From: Dactylonectria macrodidyma
Lineage: Eukaryota > Ascomycota > Sordariomycetes > Hypocreales > Nectriaceae
Length of the DNA: 64,000 nt
NCBI GenBank assembly: GCA_020744425.1
Contig: JAGMUV010000011.1
Span: 682,001-746,000 of the forward strand
Reading direction: 5' to 3'
In this document: piece by piece, positions 48,501 through 61,100 of the stretch
How the letters are laid out: every line of letters begins with the position of its first letter
Numbering within the stretch: the stretch's first letter is position 1
Notes under the pieces: generated by a model
The model's input: the letters and a program-made list of their open reading frames with translations, nothing else
The model's database searches: none
What the model was told of the DNA's origin: nothing
Program-made: the position numbers and the translations under genes

Positions 48501-48960
48501 AACCGGGAAGCTTGCGCGAGAGCCGATCATATACAGAGGGCCACTGAAGACACAGAAAATCCCATCCAGTAATACAACCGCCCATTACTAACAACACGAG
48601 CTGTGTCAGGAAAGGGGAAACTATTGTGCAGAGAATTTTGCAGTCGCGAGGCAGTGAACAAAAGGAAAAAGAAGAGGTATCGCATCAGTCAAGTGTGTTT
48701 CCCCACGCCATCGCAGGAAAACAGCCCACATTCGAGTCTTCGCGTCCGGCCGGGGGAATTTCGTAGGTAGGGGGTATGTGTGAGAAGGTCCGGTTCGTCA
48801 CTTCGTCCTGCGTACGCCAATAATCGCAGATAATATGGGCGTGATTGGTCTTCGAGATCGGTGGACAATATCGTCGTGCGAACGCAGATTGTATGAGGTC
48901 GCAGCGCGTACTGGCGTTCATATATCCAGACAAAACTTCGATCGCATTCGCAGACGGCAT
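42491..48960. other. 6.5-kb gene-free region between the phosducin-like and G beta genes
   Basis: It holds a G-rich tract (42766-42780), an ATA run (43162-43177) and a (GTC)10 microsatellite (45541-45570). A 211-codon + strand frame (46335-46970) has no recognisable motif and is not called. The part next to 42490 is the probable promoter of the phosducin-like gene. Confidence 0.55.
45541..45570 (+). repeat. (GTC)10 microsatellite
   Basis: Ten perfect GTC units between TCCTGCA and GGAGACC. It lies outside any gene I can support. In one minus-strand frame it would encode a run of arginines, which I regard as incidental. Confidence 0.95.
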
Positions 48961-50418
48961 TTAATACGCCCAGATTTTAAGCTAAGAGTAGTGTTAGCCA
49001 ATGCCCACAGACCAATTGCGTTACGAATTGCGCAAGCCATGAAAACAGAATCGCCACATATCGTGCGATAGATAGTTACTCACCAAAGAATCCCATGAGC
49101 CCGTGCACAGACTGGTGCCATCGTTGCTCACGCCCAGGCAGCTGACCCGGTTCTCGTGGCCGACGAGAGATCCGACCTTCTCGCCTCGGGTAATATCCCA
49201 GACCTGGAGTATTTAGTTAATACATGTGCGCACAAGCCGGAAGAGAATTGCCGCAATCGACATGGGGAGTACATACCTTGCACTCGAAGTCATCGTAACC
49301 AGCGAACAGCAATCGTCCGGATACCGAGGTAGCGACGGAGGTGATACCGCAGAGGATGGATTCAGACTATCAACAGAGTTAATGCACGACGTTCGTATGC
49401 CAATTTACCGGGCCCACTTACCCCGTAGAGGTTTAATTCACGATCAGCGCGAATATCGAAGAGGCGGCAAGTAGCATCGTCAGAGCCGGTAACAAAGGAG
49501 TGGCCGTCGGGGAAGAATTGGATGGCGTTGATATCGGACTCGTGGCCGGCAAAGGTCTGAACAGCCTTACCGGCTCGGATATCCCAAAGCTTGGCGAAAG
49601 CATCGCAGGCACCGGAGATAAAGGTGTTCTGGTTCGTTGGGTTGAGGCTAATGCTCATGACATCGCCGAGGTGATCGGCAAACTCAGTGACCTTCTGGCC
49701 CGTCTCAATGTCCCACTTCATGCAAGTCATGTCGCCGGACGAGGTAAGGATGCTGCGGTCGTTGATGAAGCGGCAGCAAGAGAGGTAACCAGCGTGACCA
49801 GAGAGCTCACGAGCAACGCGCGTTGGGCCATCGCGCTGCTGGTTAAGGTTGTAGATGGAGCAGATGTTGTCGAGACCACCGCAGGCAACGAAGTTGCCGC
49901 TGGGAGCATAGGCACAAGTCATGACCCAGGAGGACCGGAGAGGAATGGCATGGACCTTGTTGGTGGTGTAGGCATCCCAAATAATCAGCTTTCCATCCTG
50001 AGAGGCAGAGACGAGGTGCCTTCGGTCGGTCGACCAGTGCATAGCGTAAATCTTGGCTAGATGGCCCTTGAGCGTCCGCTTGGACTTCATGAGCTGGTTC
50101 TTGGGGATGGGCTCGTGAGCCTGTTGCGCGACAGCGCGGACTATCGTTCGGGGAATCAGGTTAGCATTGTTCACTTTTCGCTTTGGAAAGAGAGGCAGAT
50201 CGGCAAACGATGGCAACGACGGGGAGGTCCATTGTCACTGTTTATTGTCCTTGCCGTTAGGTCCGTGGGGCGAGAGCACGGTACGTACGGGTGGTGTCGG
50301 CGAGGTCATCCTTCTTCCTCTTGATGCGGTCCTTGAGTGTCTCGGCTTCGCGGCGGGCCTGCTGGATGCGCGACTGCATAGCCTCGGGCGACACGTCGCT
50401 GGCGCCTTGTGAGTTCAT
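48961..50418 (-). CDS. gnb1: Heterotrimeric G-protein beta subunit
   Basis: Five exons: 50418-50289, 50140-49422, 49366-49277, 49203-49084 and 48981-48961, joining to 359 residues, the standard fungal length. The N-terminal helix ([33 protein letters not shown]) forms the coiled coil with G gamma. It is followed by DTTLRAVAQQ and seven WD40 repeats: [132 protein letters not shown] and a terminal LKIWAY supplied by a 21-nt last exon. The protein works at the plasma membrane as a G beta-gamma dimer controlling growth, conidiation, mating and virulence in filamentous fungi. The tiny last exon is easily missed. Confidence 0.96.
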
Positions 50419-51520
50419 TGTGATCGGACGACGATGCGACGGGAGGTGAGGAGGTTGGGGATGCGAGGACGAGAATGAAGGCGACGAGCAGCGATGAGTC
50501 GAGTCGGGCTCAGGGAGAGCAGATGTCGTCGGGCAGGTGTAGGAGTACGACGAGAGCGATGGCGATGGCGGGAAAGAGAATTGGTCGCCGTAGGTCGTCG
50601 TACGCAACTGGATGGATTGGGTTGGATTGGGATGGCTGAACGGAAGGAAATCGACGACACGGCTGCACCTGGGCGAGAGTGGGTGTGGAGAGGGAGAGAG
50701 AGAAGTGAGAGTGAGAGGTGGTTAGGGGGAGAGAATGTGAGCTCCAGGGGGGTGAGCGGGCCTAGCCAGTCGTAACAGCGCTGGGGGAGAATGGAAAGAA
50801 GGGGGGGACCGAGGAGGGGGGCCGAGCTGTCGAATTTCGGCCGGGGGGCACCTTAGGGGCTCTCTTTCCCAGTGGATGTGGGTATCTAGGGTACCTAAGC
50901 AGTAGGTGGTAACAGTGGGCGAGCCAGTGAATGATGGCCTAGCAAATCCGCCCCGGGTAGTAGTGGGTTGAAGCCAGACAGGGGAGCGAACGAGCGAGCA
51001 GGGGGGAGGGGAATTGCCTTATGAGGAGTGGAGGTACATGGCGGAAGCAGGTTGTGGTGACTGAGTAAGGACACGGCAGGCAGCTAACAGTACTGTGTAC
51101 AGTACTTTGTGTTGCCCGGGGGGTTGGATTGGCTTGCTAGCATGTACAATTTCCTGGAGTCAGGCGGGAGGACGGGAAGCGGGAGGCGGTGCGAGAGAGA
51201 GAGTCAAGGCACAGTGCACAGGATCAGGACCGAGGCATCCAGCATTTGTCATCCAGCAGAGTACGTATAGAGTAGTATGTCATAGCAGAGCAGGATCCGG
51301 GTTAGGAAAGAAGAAAGAAGGCCACCGTGAAAAAAAGAAAAGACGGCGCGGCGGGGAGCCAAAAGAAGGAAGCAAGACAATGGATGGCATGGGATGGCTG
51401 CTCCAATGGATGGATTTGGATGGACAACGCCGCCGAGGGCTTGGGATGGAAAGGGTCGGGGCGACGGCGACGGCCGCAAAGTTGCAGTGGGTGCTCAGCG
51501 GTGCCATCAGCAAGTCCGGT

Positions 51521-51544
51521 GGTACGTGCGCCGGTACGTGCGCT
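51521..51544 (+). repeat. 12-bp tandem duplication GGTACGTGCGCC/T
   Basis: Two adjacent copies differing only in the last base, next to further GGTACC and TAGGTAGG motifs. Confidence 0.9.
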
Positions 51545-52517
51545 GCTCTTGGGGTGGTACCGGCCTAGGTAGGTGGTAGGTACGCCCATTTTGTATGAAT
51601 TCAGCATGCATGTCGGATGTACTCGTCGAACGCGGTGATGGAAACCCCACTAACCTAACTACTACGTGCAGTCCACCACCCCAAGCCTCTACTAGAAGTA
51701 GAATTGGGGTTGGAGGGAAATACCAAGGACGGCTAGAGGCATGCTCTGCGAGAGGCAGATGTTGCGTGCAGAGCGAGGTGACAGCAGACAGCCGCGCCGG
51801 GAGAGGTAAATCTAGCCGTACGTCCGTCTTTCGACGTCCTTTTTCGAGCGAGTAATTGCGCGCTCCAAATCCGCGAGCGGCCCCTGGCATCCCAACCCGC
51901 TAGGAAGGCAGATTGCGCCAGAGCCAGGTTCCATTCTGTGGAGCAAGCACTAAGGCACTGAGGTGATCCCCAACCAGCCTGGAGAGGCAAGGTAGCTGGT
52001 AGATTAAGGTACCTTAGGTAGGTATTCAGCCACCGAAACTCGGCAGGGCGATACTCGAAGCTCGCTCTTTAGACCTGTGATGATTTCCTCTAGCACGGAT
52101 TAGTAGCTGGTAGCTGGCTTTGGTCTCGGCCTTGGAGCTAGGACCATCTGGGCAGTCTGCTCGCTCCCCATCCGTCCTACGGACAGTGTGCCATGAAGCT
52201 CCCAAGCGCGCCATTGTCCAACTCAACTGCTGTAGGCAAAGACATGACGTGCAAGTATTCATTGTTAGTCCAGCCATCTAGGTAGCTAGGTATTTTCCGG
52301 CCTCCACCCGTTCCAAGTTTGGAAATCTTCCCACGGCAAATCAGCCTCACCTTGACGGAGGCATCAACCTATCAAGCATGTTGGAACTGGCCTGTGCCAG
52401 GTCTCGCCCATGTCGATGATGTGATGTTATTTTTGTGGACGGATTCGAAGTCAATCGGTCGCGGCAGATGACGCCAACTGCATCCGCGTTGCATTTTGAT
52501 GTCTTGGTGCTCCTATT

Positions 52518-52553
52518 TGTACTGCTTGTGCTGTGTGTACTGCCTGTGCTGTG
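52518..52553 (+). repeat. 18-bp tandem duplication
   Basis: Two adjacent copies of TGTACTGCTTGTGCTGTG with one T-to-C difference. It lies in intergenic sequence. Confidence 0.9.
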
Positions 52554-55500
52554 CTGCCCATTCAGCTGGAATGCTCTCGCCCCTTTCCACCACGGAAGCG
52601 TGCATGGCTGGTCTCGGGTGGCCGCAGCATCCCAATCCTTGCCCGCAGATTGGTTTCTGGTTTACCGTTGCCGTTTGTCGTTCACGGCATTCTCGATTCC
52701 TGTCTTTGGCATCCGTGTGCTTGTACGACACCCTTGTGGTGGCTCAGCGTCCTCTCAGCACCTAAAGCTAGAGGGCTGGGGCTGGGCGTCGTTGTTACAC
52801 AGGTGATGGTACGTAGGTGCCATCGTGGGTTAGGACGCGGCATCTTTGAGCGGGAGCTGGCAGGAGCTGAGCCCAGCATCCGCACTGTGTCCGGCTTTCT
52901 GTGGTTGGCCATCCCACATCCCACCTCAGGCACCATCCTTCATCAAAGCCCTGTTGCAACTGACTCGACGCTCTCCGGCCACCACTCGACCATCGTCAAC
53001 ACGCATTGGCGTGCAGTCGCAGGCAACCCCAAGCAGACGGTTTGACATGCTCAAGACAACTTGTCCGGCAATTTGTGTGTCAATAGCTCCGAGCATTAGA
53101 CGGTTTATTAGACCTCTGTACCGCCCTGTACAGTACATGGACAGACGCAGGTACACACACTACTAATATGGGGCAACCTCCTGCAAGCCCTTCCCGGGGA
53201 ACAAGGAATGGGTGGAGGATCCTGTGGAGCCCTCCCAGGAGCTCTGCTCTCTCTGGGGACCCTCCGGCTGCCCTGCTGAGCGAGGTTCTCCATTCGTTGA
53301 TGGGCGTGCATTGCCCTGGCCGTCGATCATGCTCGGTCGTTTTCGCTCATGATTCGAACCGCGAGCGACGACTATCAGTACAAAATCGTCAACAAACGGT
53401 CTAGATACTCCGTCCTGGATGCAACTTCGTATGGGTGCCTGCGTGTCCTGTTGCATCTATGTATGGAGGATACTGAAAATCGCCCTCCCACCCTCTACGT
53501 CCCGGAGTAACCACTGACATTTTCAGACGCACACTCTCACATCCTACAATGTCGTACGACAAGAACCCATTCCCTGGCTCAGTCTGAAGCACCCGGTCGT
53601 CGGTAAGTTGTTCAAAAGAGGAAATAGGCTTGATTAGTCGGCTTGGCCTCTTGGGCAACCGAACAGGAGGGCGCTGCCCATCGCTGCCAGAGATGTCAAG
53701 GGTACCGATTGACAGTTCGAGACGCCAGTCGAACAGCAAACAACGATGGTTACTAACCTTGGTATGTAATACGACGTTGGTCCTTTGGTACCTGCAGGCA
53801 ATGCAACCTCCGCCAGGGCGACCGGCTGTACTTATGCACCATACCGCTACGGAAGCAACCCCAACTAGCAGTTCGCCATCTCGCAGCTTAACAATGTCGG
53901 CTTCTCACTTTACCATCCATCCTTCAATGATGCTCTATGCTTGCCTACGATTCCCAGCACTTAAGTGAACCCATTAGGTGCGCAAACAGCACAATTGGTC
54001 TTCTCGCCGCCTTCAAGTCGAATGCAAAATGTTGGCTTCGTCAAAGGGTTCACCCACACTCTCGCCGCTCAACTTGACGGCAACTCAGGACATGGAGCGC
54101 GACACTGACGACTGAGACGACTCGCCCATCTTGGTGGCGATGAGCCAGACCACCGAAGCCGAAGTAATTTGCGATGCCATTCAAATGACCCGCAAGCATC
54201 CACTCGTAACCCATGACGGCTCCTTGGTAGCCCCAATCCCAGCCTGGTCGGGCCTGGTTACCCATGAACGACACCCCCTGCAGCGTCTCCTTCACCGGCA
54301 AGGTGGTGCGTGGCAGGGTATCTTGACATTGGCACATTTCGAACCCCACAGGGTACCGGTGATATTAACTCAGGAGCCACGACGACGATACTCTCAGAAC
54401 TCGACATGTGGGCATTCGCCACCAAAGCCAGCCTCGCAGGCTAACAAGCTCGCTTCCAGTATGCTTGGTGTAAATGTATCTATGGGCATGCCAGACAATC
54501 TCGGACGGACTTGAAATCAGCTTCAACGTCTGATGTTTCTCTTCCGGATACTGACCTGGTCCTACACCATCAAACAAAACCCCGGACCGGCATTGATTGA
54601 CAGTGTGCCAATATTTGCTCTACTATATATTACTCGTGATTGCTTGCTACGGCCGCCAACACGACATCAATCTCAACATGGCCTCAGTCGCCGGTCGTCT
54701 CTCCTGACCATTTTGGGACTTGTGAACAAGATGGACCTAAAATGGGACAGAGGTGTTATTGGTTTCCCAGCTTGGCGCCCCTTTCCCCATGGCACCTCTC
54801 GAACGGTCTGAACTGGGCGAAGGAGTATTCTGACGGTTGACATGACCTTGGTGGTCTCCTGTCTCTCTTCCCGCGTGATACGACAGATCGTGAGACCATC
54901 CTTCTCGAACCCAACTCCCTGGTACATCCCACCGTCTCTCTCCTGTGTTCAAATTGCGATGTTACCCTGCGGAAAAACTTGGGGGTCATGATAGTGGCTG
55001 CACCAAGGAAATGGGTCGTCTGGGCTCCGATGTGTCTCCTACTACGGTAGATCGTGTGCCCTAGGCGATTGCTGGTTCCCGCAGCCAATGCAGTCATCTC
55101 CTCGATCCAATCTACAACAGTCTCCAACCTCCGGAACCTACTTTCTTTTTATTAAAAGGCTGGACCAACGCTCCGAAGAAGCCGCGAGCGCGGCGAATAG
55201 TAGGACTAGGAAATAAACTCCGTACTTCATACACGGCATGAGGCTTCGTACATCGCGTCACCCCTGTCATTGGCAGCCCAGTTGGTTGACTTGTTTTTGT
55301 TTTTTCTTTCCGCTTGCAAGCCGCTTGTGGAGAGAAGGCTTCTCACACGGGACATGCAGTAACAAAATGTCTGGGATGCAACTTTTTGTGAGATTGTGAC
55401 TTCTCTTGGCGGTCTCAGAATCGGGGCCAGGGTGAGCTTCTCCAAACTGTGGAGTATCATGGTCTTGCCAAGACATCAGCAGCACTTGGCCCTACCCTAT

Positions 55501-55817
55501 ATTGGTACATGTGCCAGTCCATATGAGACAATTGAATCACAAATTAAGTAGTGCACTAGAAATGTCAGTTCGACTGGCTTCTTTAGGGTTTTCGTCTACT
55601 ATTGTAATTGTTTTTTTTTTGGCTTGTGTTTTAATGTGACACGGCTGTTAAGGGTACAGCGTTATTTAAGCTCGGTCTTTGTGAAGAAGTTCTCGAGATT
55701 TTAACTGCAATATGACGTCCAAACATCATACGAAGTCCAACCACCGAACTCAAGCCTCACCGACCATTTCTATTGCTTTATTGTACCATCTATTAGTTTT
55801 GTCTAGGCCCTTTCCAC

Positions 55818-58172
55818 CTAATGAGCAATTGCCCATTGCTTAAACCAATCTAACGCTTCAGGGTTGGCCACGCTAGCATTGGTCTTAATGGCCAGCCCAG
55901 AGAGGATTTGTTTGACCGCAACCTCGATTCTATTCCACGTGTTAGTGTCCATTATACGCCAGCAGTAGTGCTGAGAGCCACGGGTATACTCACTTCTTGC
56001 CATTGCCTGTTTTGGGTACACCGCCACCGCACTCTTCCACGACGCCGGGGACATGTCGCGGGCTCAGCTCTCCCTTGATCTTGGCCTTGATACGGCTTCG
56101 CAGGTCATCGGTGAACGTCTTGCCCGGTGCCATTACGACGAAGAGGCAGACCATCTCGTCCGTGTCCTCTGCGCGACGCCGTCCCACGCACACGGCGTCC
56201 TCGATCTCGGCGGCGAAGAAGCGCGTCAAGATGTTGTAGATTTCTGCAGACCCGAAACGCACGCCAGAGGGCTTCAACACGCCGTCTGATCGGCCAAGCA
56301 TGACGAGGCTGCCAGTTCCCGCGTCGGGGATCGTGACGAAGTCGCCGTGATGCCATACAGCACCGTCGACGCCACATATATCTGCAAACCGCTCAAAGTA
56401 CGCCGCCTGGTACTTTGCCTCACCGCCAGCACCGAAGAAGGTCAGCGGCTGACAAGGGAAGGGGCGCACGCAAACGAGGTCGCCAGGCTCACCGGCGGGG
56501 ACGGATTCGCCAGTGAGCGAGTCGACGACGCGGATGGCCATGCCGAGGCCTGCACACTGGATCTCGCCCACACGTACGGGAAGTAGCGGGCAAGGGGCGC
56601 CGAAGAGGGAGATGATATCGGTGCCGCCTGTGATGGAGGCGAGGTTGACATGCGAGGGGAACGCCTCGTAAACGAATCTAAATGTGGAAGGGGGCAACGG
56701 CGAAGCTGTCGAGTAGATGGCCTGTAGGCGCGATAGGTCAATGCCTGGCTCACGGACGGGGTACACGCCGTTGGCCTCGAGGGCAGTCAGGTACGCCGCC
56801 GAGGTGCCAAAGTGGGTGACCTCGAGATCAGACAGAACCCGCGGAAGAGAAAGGTGACCATGCGGACGGAAAGGTGAACCAGAATACACAATAACGGTTG
56901 CCCCGACGGCGAGGGCGCCGATGCTCCAGTGCCACATCATCCACGACGTGGTGGTGTAGTAGAGCATCCGAGAGGAGCTCGACAGTGAACAGTGCAGCAT
57001 ATGCTCCTTTTTGTGCTGGATAAGCGTGCCAATGGCCGTATGAACAATGGCCTTGGGAAGACCCGTCGTGCCGCTCGAGTACAGCACGTATAACGGATGC
57101 GAGGGCGGCAGTTGCTCGAATGTCAGGGGGGCATCGGAGGCGGACATCAATAGACTTGCATAGTTAACAGCCGTGACGTCCTGAGCGACGAGCTCCTCGA
57201 GTCCAAGGTCCCCAGCGCGGATGTTATCAATGACAACGACGGTTTGGAGCCCGGAGGAGCGCAGGGCAGCGACAATCTCGGTCGTCTTGGACACGCTGGA
57301 CCACTCCTTGCCATTGTACACAGTTCCATTGTCTGCGAAGAGAACCTTTGGCGCGATCTGGGTCAGGCGGTCTAGTACGGCACTGACGCCGTTGTCTGGA
57401 CTTATACCCGTCCAGATGGCACCCACAGTAGCGGCGGCGAGCATGGCGACGATGGCCTCGACATGATTGGAGACGTAACCGGCAACGACGTCATTCTTCT
57501 TGAGTCCTGCGGCTCGCAGGGCGTTGGAGCAGCGCCGGACGGCCTCACGGAGCTCGGCCCAGGAGGTGGTGACGGTGGAGCCGGGGAGCTCGGTCAGCGT
57601 GATGACGGCCGGGGCGGACGGGTCGGGGGCCGGGGCCGTGGCGGGGAAGAGCAGGTTCTCGGCGAAGTTCAGGCGCGCGGAAGAGTAGAAGTCCGGCCGG
57701 GGGAACATGGGCGCGTTGCTGGGAAGGACCTGTGTTGGAGACGGTCAGCTTGATGAGAGGCTGTGAGAGGTTGTTCATGCATGAGAATGCCTAATGCCAG
57801 CGGATTGAGTCACAATGAGACTTGCTCATAGTGGCAGTCTGGTTTGGGGACCTCGCTTGAGGTACCAGTGCATCTACTCTCTCACGTCCATGGCCATTGA
57901 ACACTGGCCAACAATACCAAGCTCCCACGGATGACCTGTCGTACCTCATCAAATGGCTTGGACGCCTTCACGCCCACAAAGTGCCAGACTTCCTCCCAGA
58001 ACAGCGCAACATTGTCAATGGACCATTGGTAGAGCTGTGGATAGCCATCGAGGCTGAGACTATGCTTCTTGCTGATGTGCTTGAGGAAGCGCCACATGGA
58101 CGTTGATGTCGGGTCTGGATGGCTCCAAAGCTGGTCCGCGGGGGACTTCTTGTCGGTAGAGGGAACCGCCAT
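55818..58172 (-). CDS. Acetoacetyl-CoA synthetase
   Basis: Exons 58172-57945, 57729-55994 and 55929-55818 encode 691 residues, close to the family norm. It is an ANL-superfamily enzyme that activates acetoacetate with ATP and CoA in the cytosol, salvaging a product of leucine and ketone-body breakdown for sterol and fatty-acid synthesis. The N-terminal cap is typical (DQLWSHPDPTSTSMWRFLKH, NVALFWEEVWHFVG), followed by PDFYSSARLNFAENLL. Core motifs: YSSGTTGLPKAIVHT (ATP loop, about residue 290), MMWHWSIGAL, SITGGTDI, WHHGDFVTI and LGRSDGVLKPSGVRFGSAEIYN. The catalytic-lysine motif KTGNGKK lies at the second exon junction, continuing with IEVAVK. The C-terminal FKQWA tail is as in relatives. 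The first intron, 215 nt, is long for this window and could hide a small exon, though the spliced frame is already complete. Divergent from lcb2. Confidence 0.94.
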
Positions 58173-61100
58173 GGCTGCGGTGGAATGAGGAGACGGATTG
58201 TCCTTTGAGAGGTCGAGGGGGCGGAGAGAGGACGAGAACGATCTCTTAGGATGGATGGGAGGCTTGTTGGGGAGAGAATCAGGAAACGATAGCGGAATCT
58301 CGGCGATTCGGAATCGAACCGAGAACAAAGAGGAGGGACAGCAAGAGAGATGCCCAAGATGATGAATATGCAACTATGAGGAAGGCAATTGACACGGGTA
58401 TAGATGAAGACTGGAAAAATTGATAATAAGATGAGATTTTATCCCACTAAAAACGTTGAGTTTCGAGCCCGATCTCGCTGTATCCAACCCCCCTACAGTA
58501 ACCTGCTATTCCGAGGCCTGTGTCGCAATCTGCGGAATGAGAAAGGTCGCACTCTCGGTTCATGGCCGCTGGAAACCGCTCCCTCCCGCGACGTCTCGGC
58601 TCTTCAACCCCGCCGCTGCACGGTCCGGTCCCCGTGTGGCGGTGGTGGGGGAGGCTGATGAAAAATGTGGCGGATGGGGTTTTTGAGGCACAGCGATACA
58701 TACGTATTTCTGTGGCTGATTCTGTGGGAACTTACCTGAAGCGGATACAACCGATCGATTTCGCGTCCGCAACCACGCGGCCCTGAACCGCAAGGCTTAC
58801 TCTGTACCTTAACCATTGAATAGCATGCCAGGCAGCATCGGTGCAAAGAGAAGAGAGAACAGGAGGGGAAATTTAGTGTCAGACAAGAAAAATTATGGGT
58901 ATGCAGGACATTAGACGGGTGATGGCTGCTGGGGGCGGAGACATTGGAAAAGGTGATCAACGGATGGTTCATATCCCATGCTCGGAGCTCCGGCGATGAA
59001 GAACCCAGTTTGTCGCGACATTGGACCATTTTCGGAGTTTTTGGGTACAAACCCAGGGCAACGCCACGGGCCCTCGATCTTCCCGAGCGCCGACAGTGCC
59101 GCCCGCTTGCCAATCCTTGAGACAGATGTGCTATGTCACGCCTGGGTGCCCATGGCTTTTTGTCTTGTCCGATGAGAGGACGACTCCTCGGACAAGCCAG
59201 GAGCCCAGCTGAAGCGAGGAGTCAGTCGACAAGCGAGAAGCTGCCTCGGAGATTCGTGGAGGCACCACGATATAAGTCCGGGACCGAATGGCACGATCAT
59301 GTCGGAATGTTTATGCACAGCTCTAGAAGCCATTGCCTCGTACCGTATCACATCACACAAAATAGTTTGCGTTGAGGACCACAGTCCGGGGTGTCACGGG
59401 GGGAGGATCATCACGGTCCGGCCTGCATTAGCTGGGCTGGCAATGAAGCTTGAAGAGCTGGCGGTGAAGGCTGTAAGCTGCTGGACAGAGGTGCGACTAG
59501 CCTCGAGGATGCATGTCATGCGTTGCGGCTGTTTGGGGAGATGCACCGTGATCCATGGCATGCGCATAGCGCTGCACCGTGATTGATGAGTTGCCAGCGC
59601 TGTTGGGGACTCTGTCCGAGGGCTGCATCTTGCATATCACATCTTATCGGATCATGTAGGCATACGTTGGCGCTTGTCGCACATACATGAAGTATCTAGA
59701 TTCGGCTCTGCTCCATTCATTCACGCGATCCGCCGTGGATCTGCTACGGCGACGAAATGCAGAGATGACCCGCGGCAACGTCCAGGACATCGGCAACCAA
59801 GCAAGCCACATGTAGTACGCAAGTGGTCAGAAGCCCCAAGTCTGTAGCTGCATGGGGTGAGGTGGCCAAAGGGGAGGCCGCCGGCTCATATCTGCATGGT
59901 AATGGCGGGCGCCTTGTGAGCCTGTGAGTTGGAAAGACTCATGCTAATGAAACTCACCCACAAGGACGGCCGAAAGACAAGCCCAATGCCATCATCGACT
60001 CCCGGAGGCGACGGCTGTCTTGTCTTCCCTGCTAATCTCCATCAGTGATTGATCCTGTAAGTTTCACCAAAGTCCAACTGTTCACGAGGCGAGCCACACC
60101 CCTGGTACGAAATCCTAGGCGAAAAACCTGGCAATCATAAACTCGTGGCGCATTCGAACCTCCGAGAGTTCCCATTCGCAGACTTCACCGCATTCTTGTG
60201 AAGTGGGGAGGATGGTTTCGACATCGCTGCTTTTTGACAATGAGCTGCCGGACCTCAGCCCCACCTAATCGTACAGCTCGACTGACGAATGGCATCTGTA
60301 AACGCACAGCTGATTACAGGCGAACCGAGGCTTGGGCAGACGAAGGCAAAGGGCGGCGAGGACTTGATGCCCGATTTTGCGACCAGCGTCAACCGCCCGC
60401 CGGACAGCTCGGGAAGCCACGAACAAGGGGCCATGCGAAAAAGGTCGTAGCCTTGACTCTATTGTCACGCTTTCACAGGGGAGACTCGGCGACAAGGGCG
60501 TCGGATTGGACCCATAGCTGCGGATGACGATGGAGGGCACAGACTTTGCAGATTGCGCCGTGCAATGCGTGGACGAGCTGTCAAGCGAGGGCACCGGCAG
60601 CCACAGGACTGGCTGGCGACCTGACAAGGGGGGCGTTCGCTGACATTCGCTCCCGCTCGCTCGCTGTTCGCTCTGCTATCGTTTTTCTTGCCGTTCGCGC
60701 GCGCACATGTCCAGGAGCTGATGGCCCTTGACGCTTCGTTGGCGAGGCGAGGAGAGACGGAACCCACTGCTACTTTGCTGGGTGCCCTGTCAGGAGTCGA
60801 GATGGAGACGAGGCCTGACCCCTTGAAAAAGATTTGTTGCAGTCCGGTCCCGTCCGGTACTGCACAGCAGCTCCGAGAAGGGGGATTGGGACGGGGATAT
60901 GCGTGCGTAAATAGTACATCATACATGCGTGCGTGGGTTTTTATGTGTTGTCTGAATTTGGGGGGATTGGGAGTTTCCCGCAGCAGGGAAGCCTTGATGC
61001 GGCATCGAGGGAGCCGAAGTCGACATCCCGTTCGTCTCCGTTCCCCGTCGCTGCCTCCACGAGCGCCACCCGCCAGACCAGGTTCGTTGCGGAGGCTTGG

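Larger units (their letters stand above)
50419..55817. other. 5.4-kb intergenic region
   Basis: About 50419-51000 is the purine-rich (+ strand) promoter and leader of G beta. Short tandem duplications lie at 51521-51544 and 52518-52553. TAGGTACC-type elements cluster at 50890-50905, 51555-51585, 52005-52025 and 52277-52292. From 53400 to 55130 the minus strand has several unconnected frames of 70-125 codons; they show no recognisable family and cannot be joined convincingly. A poly-T tract lies at about 55611-55620. Confidence 0.5.

Noticed and set aside
53335..53375. Another GGTTCGAATC word resembling a tRNA T-loop
   Set aside because: The rest of a cloverleaf is missing.
58290..58330. tRNA-like T-arm (GGTTCGATTCC on the minus strand)
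   Set aside because: No D-arm, anticodon arm or pairing acceptor stem can be found around it; it lies in the leader of the acetoacetyl-CoA synthetase gene.
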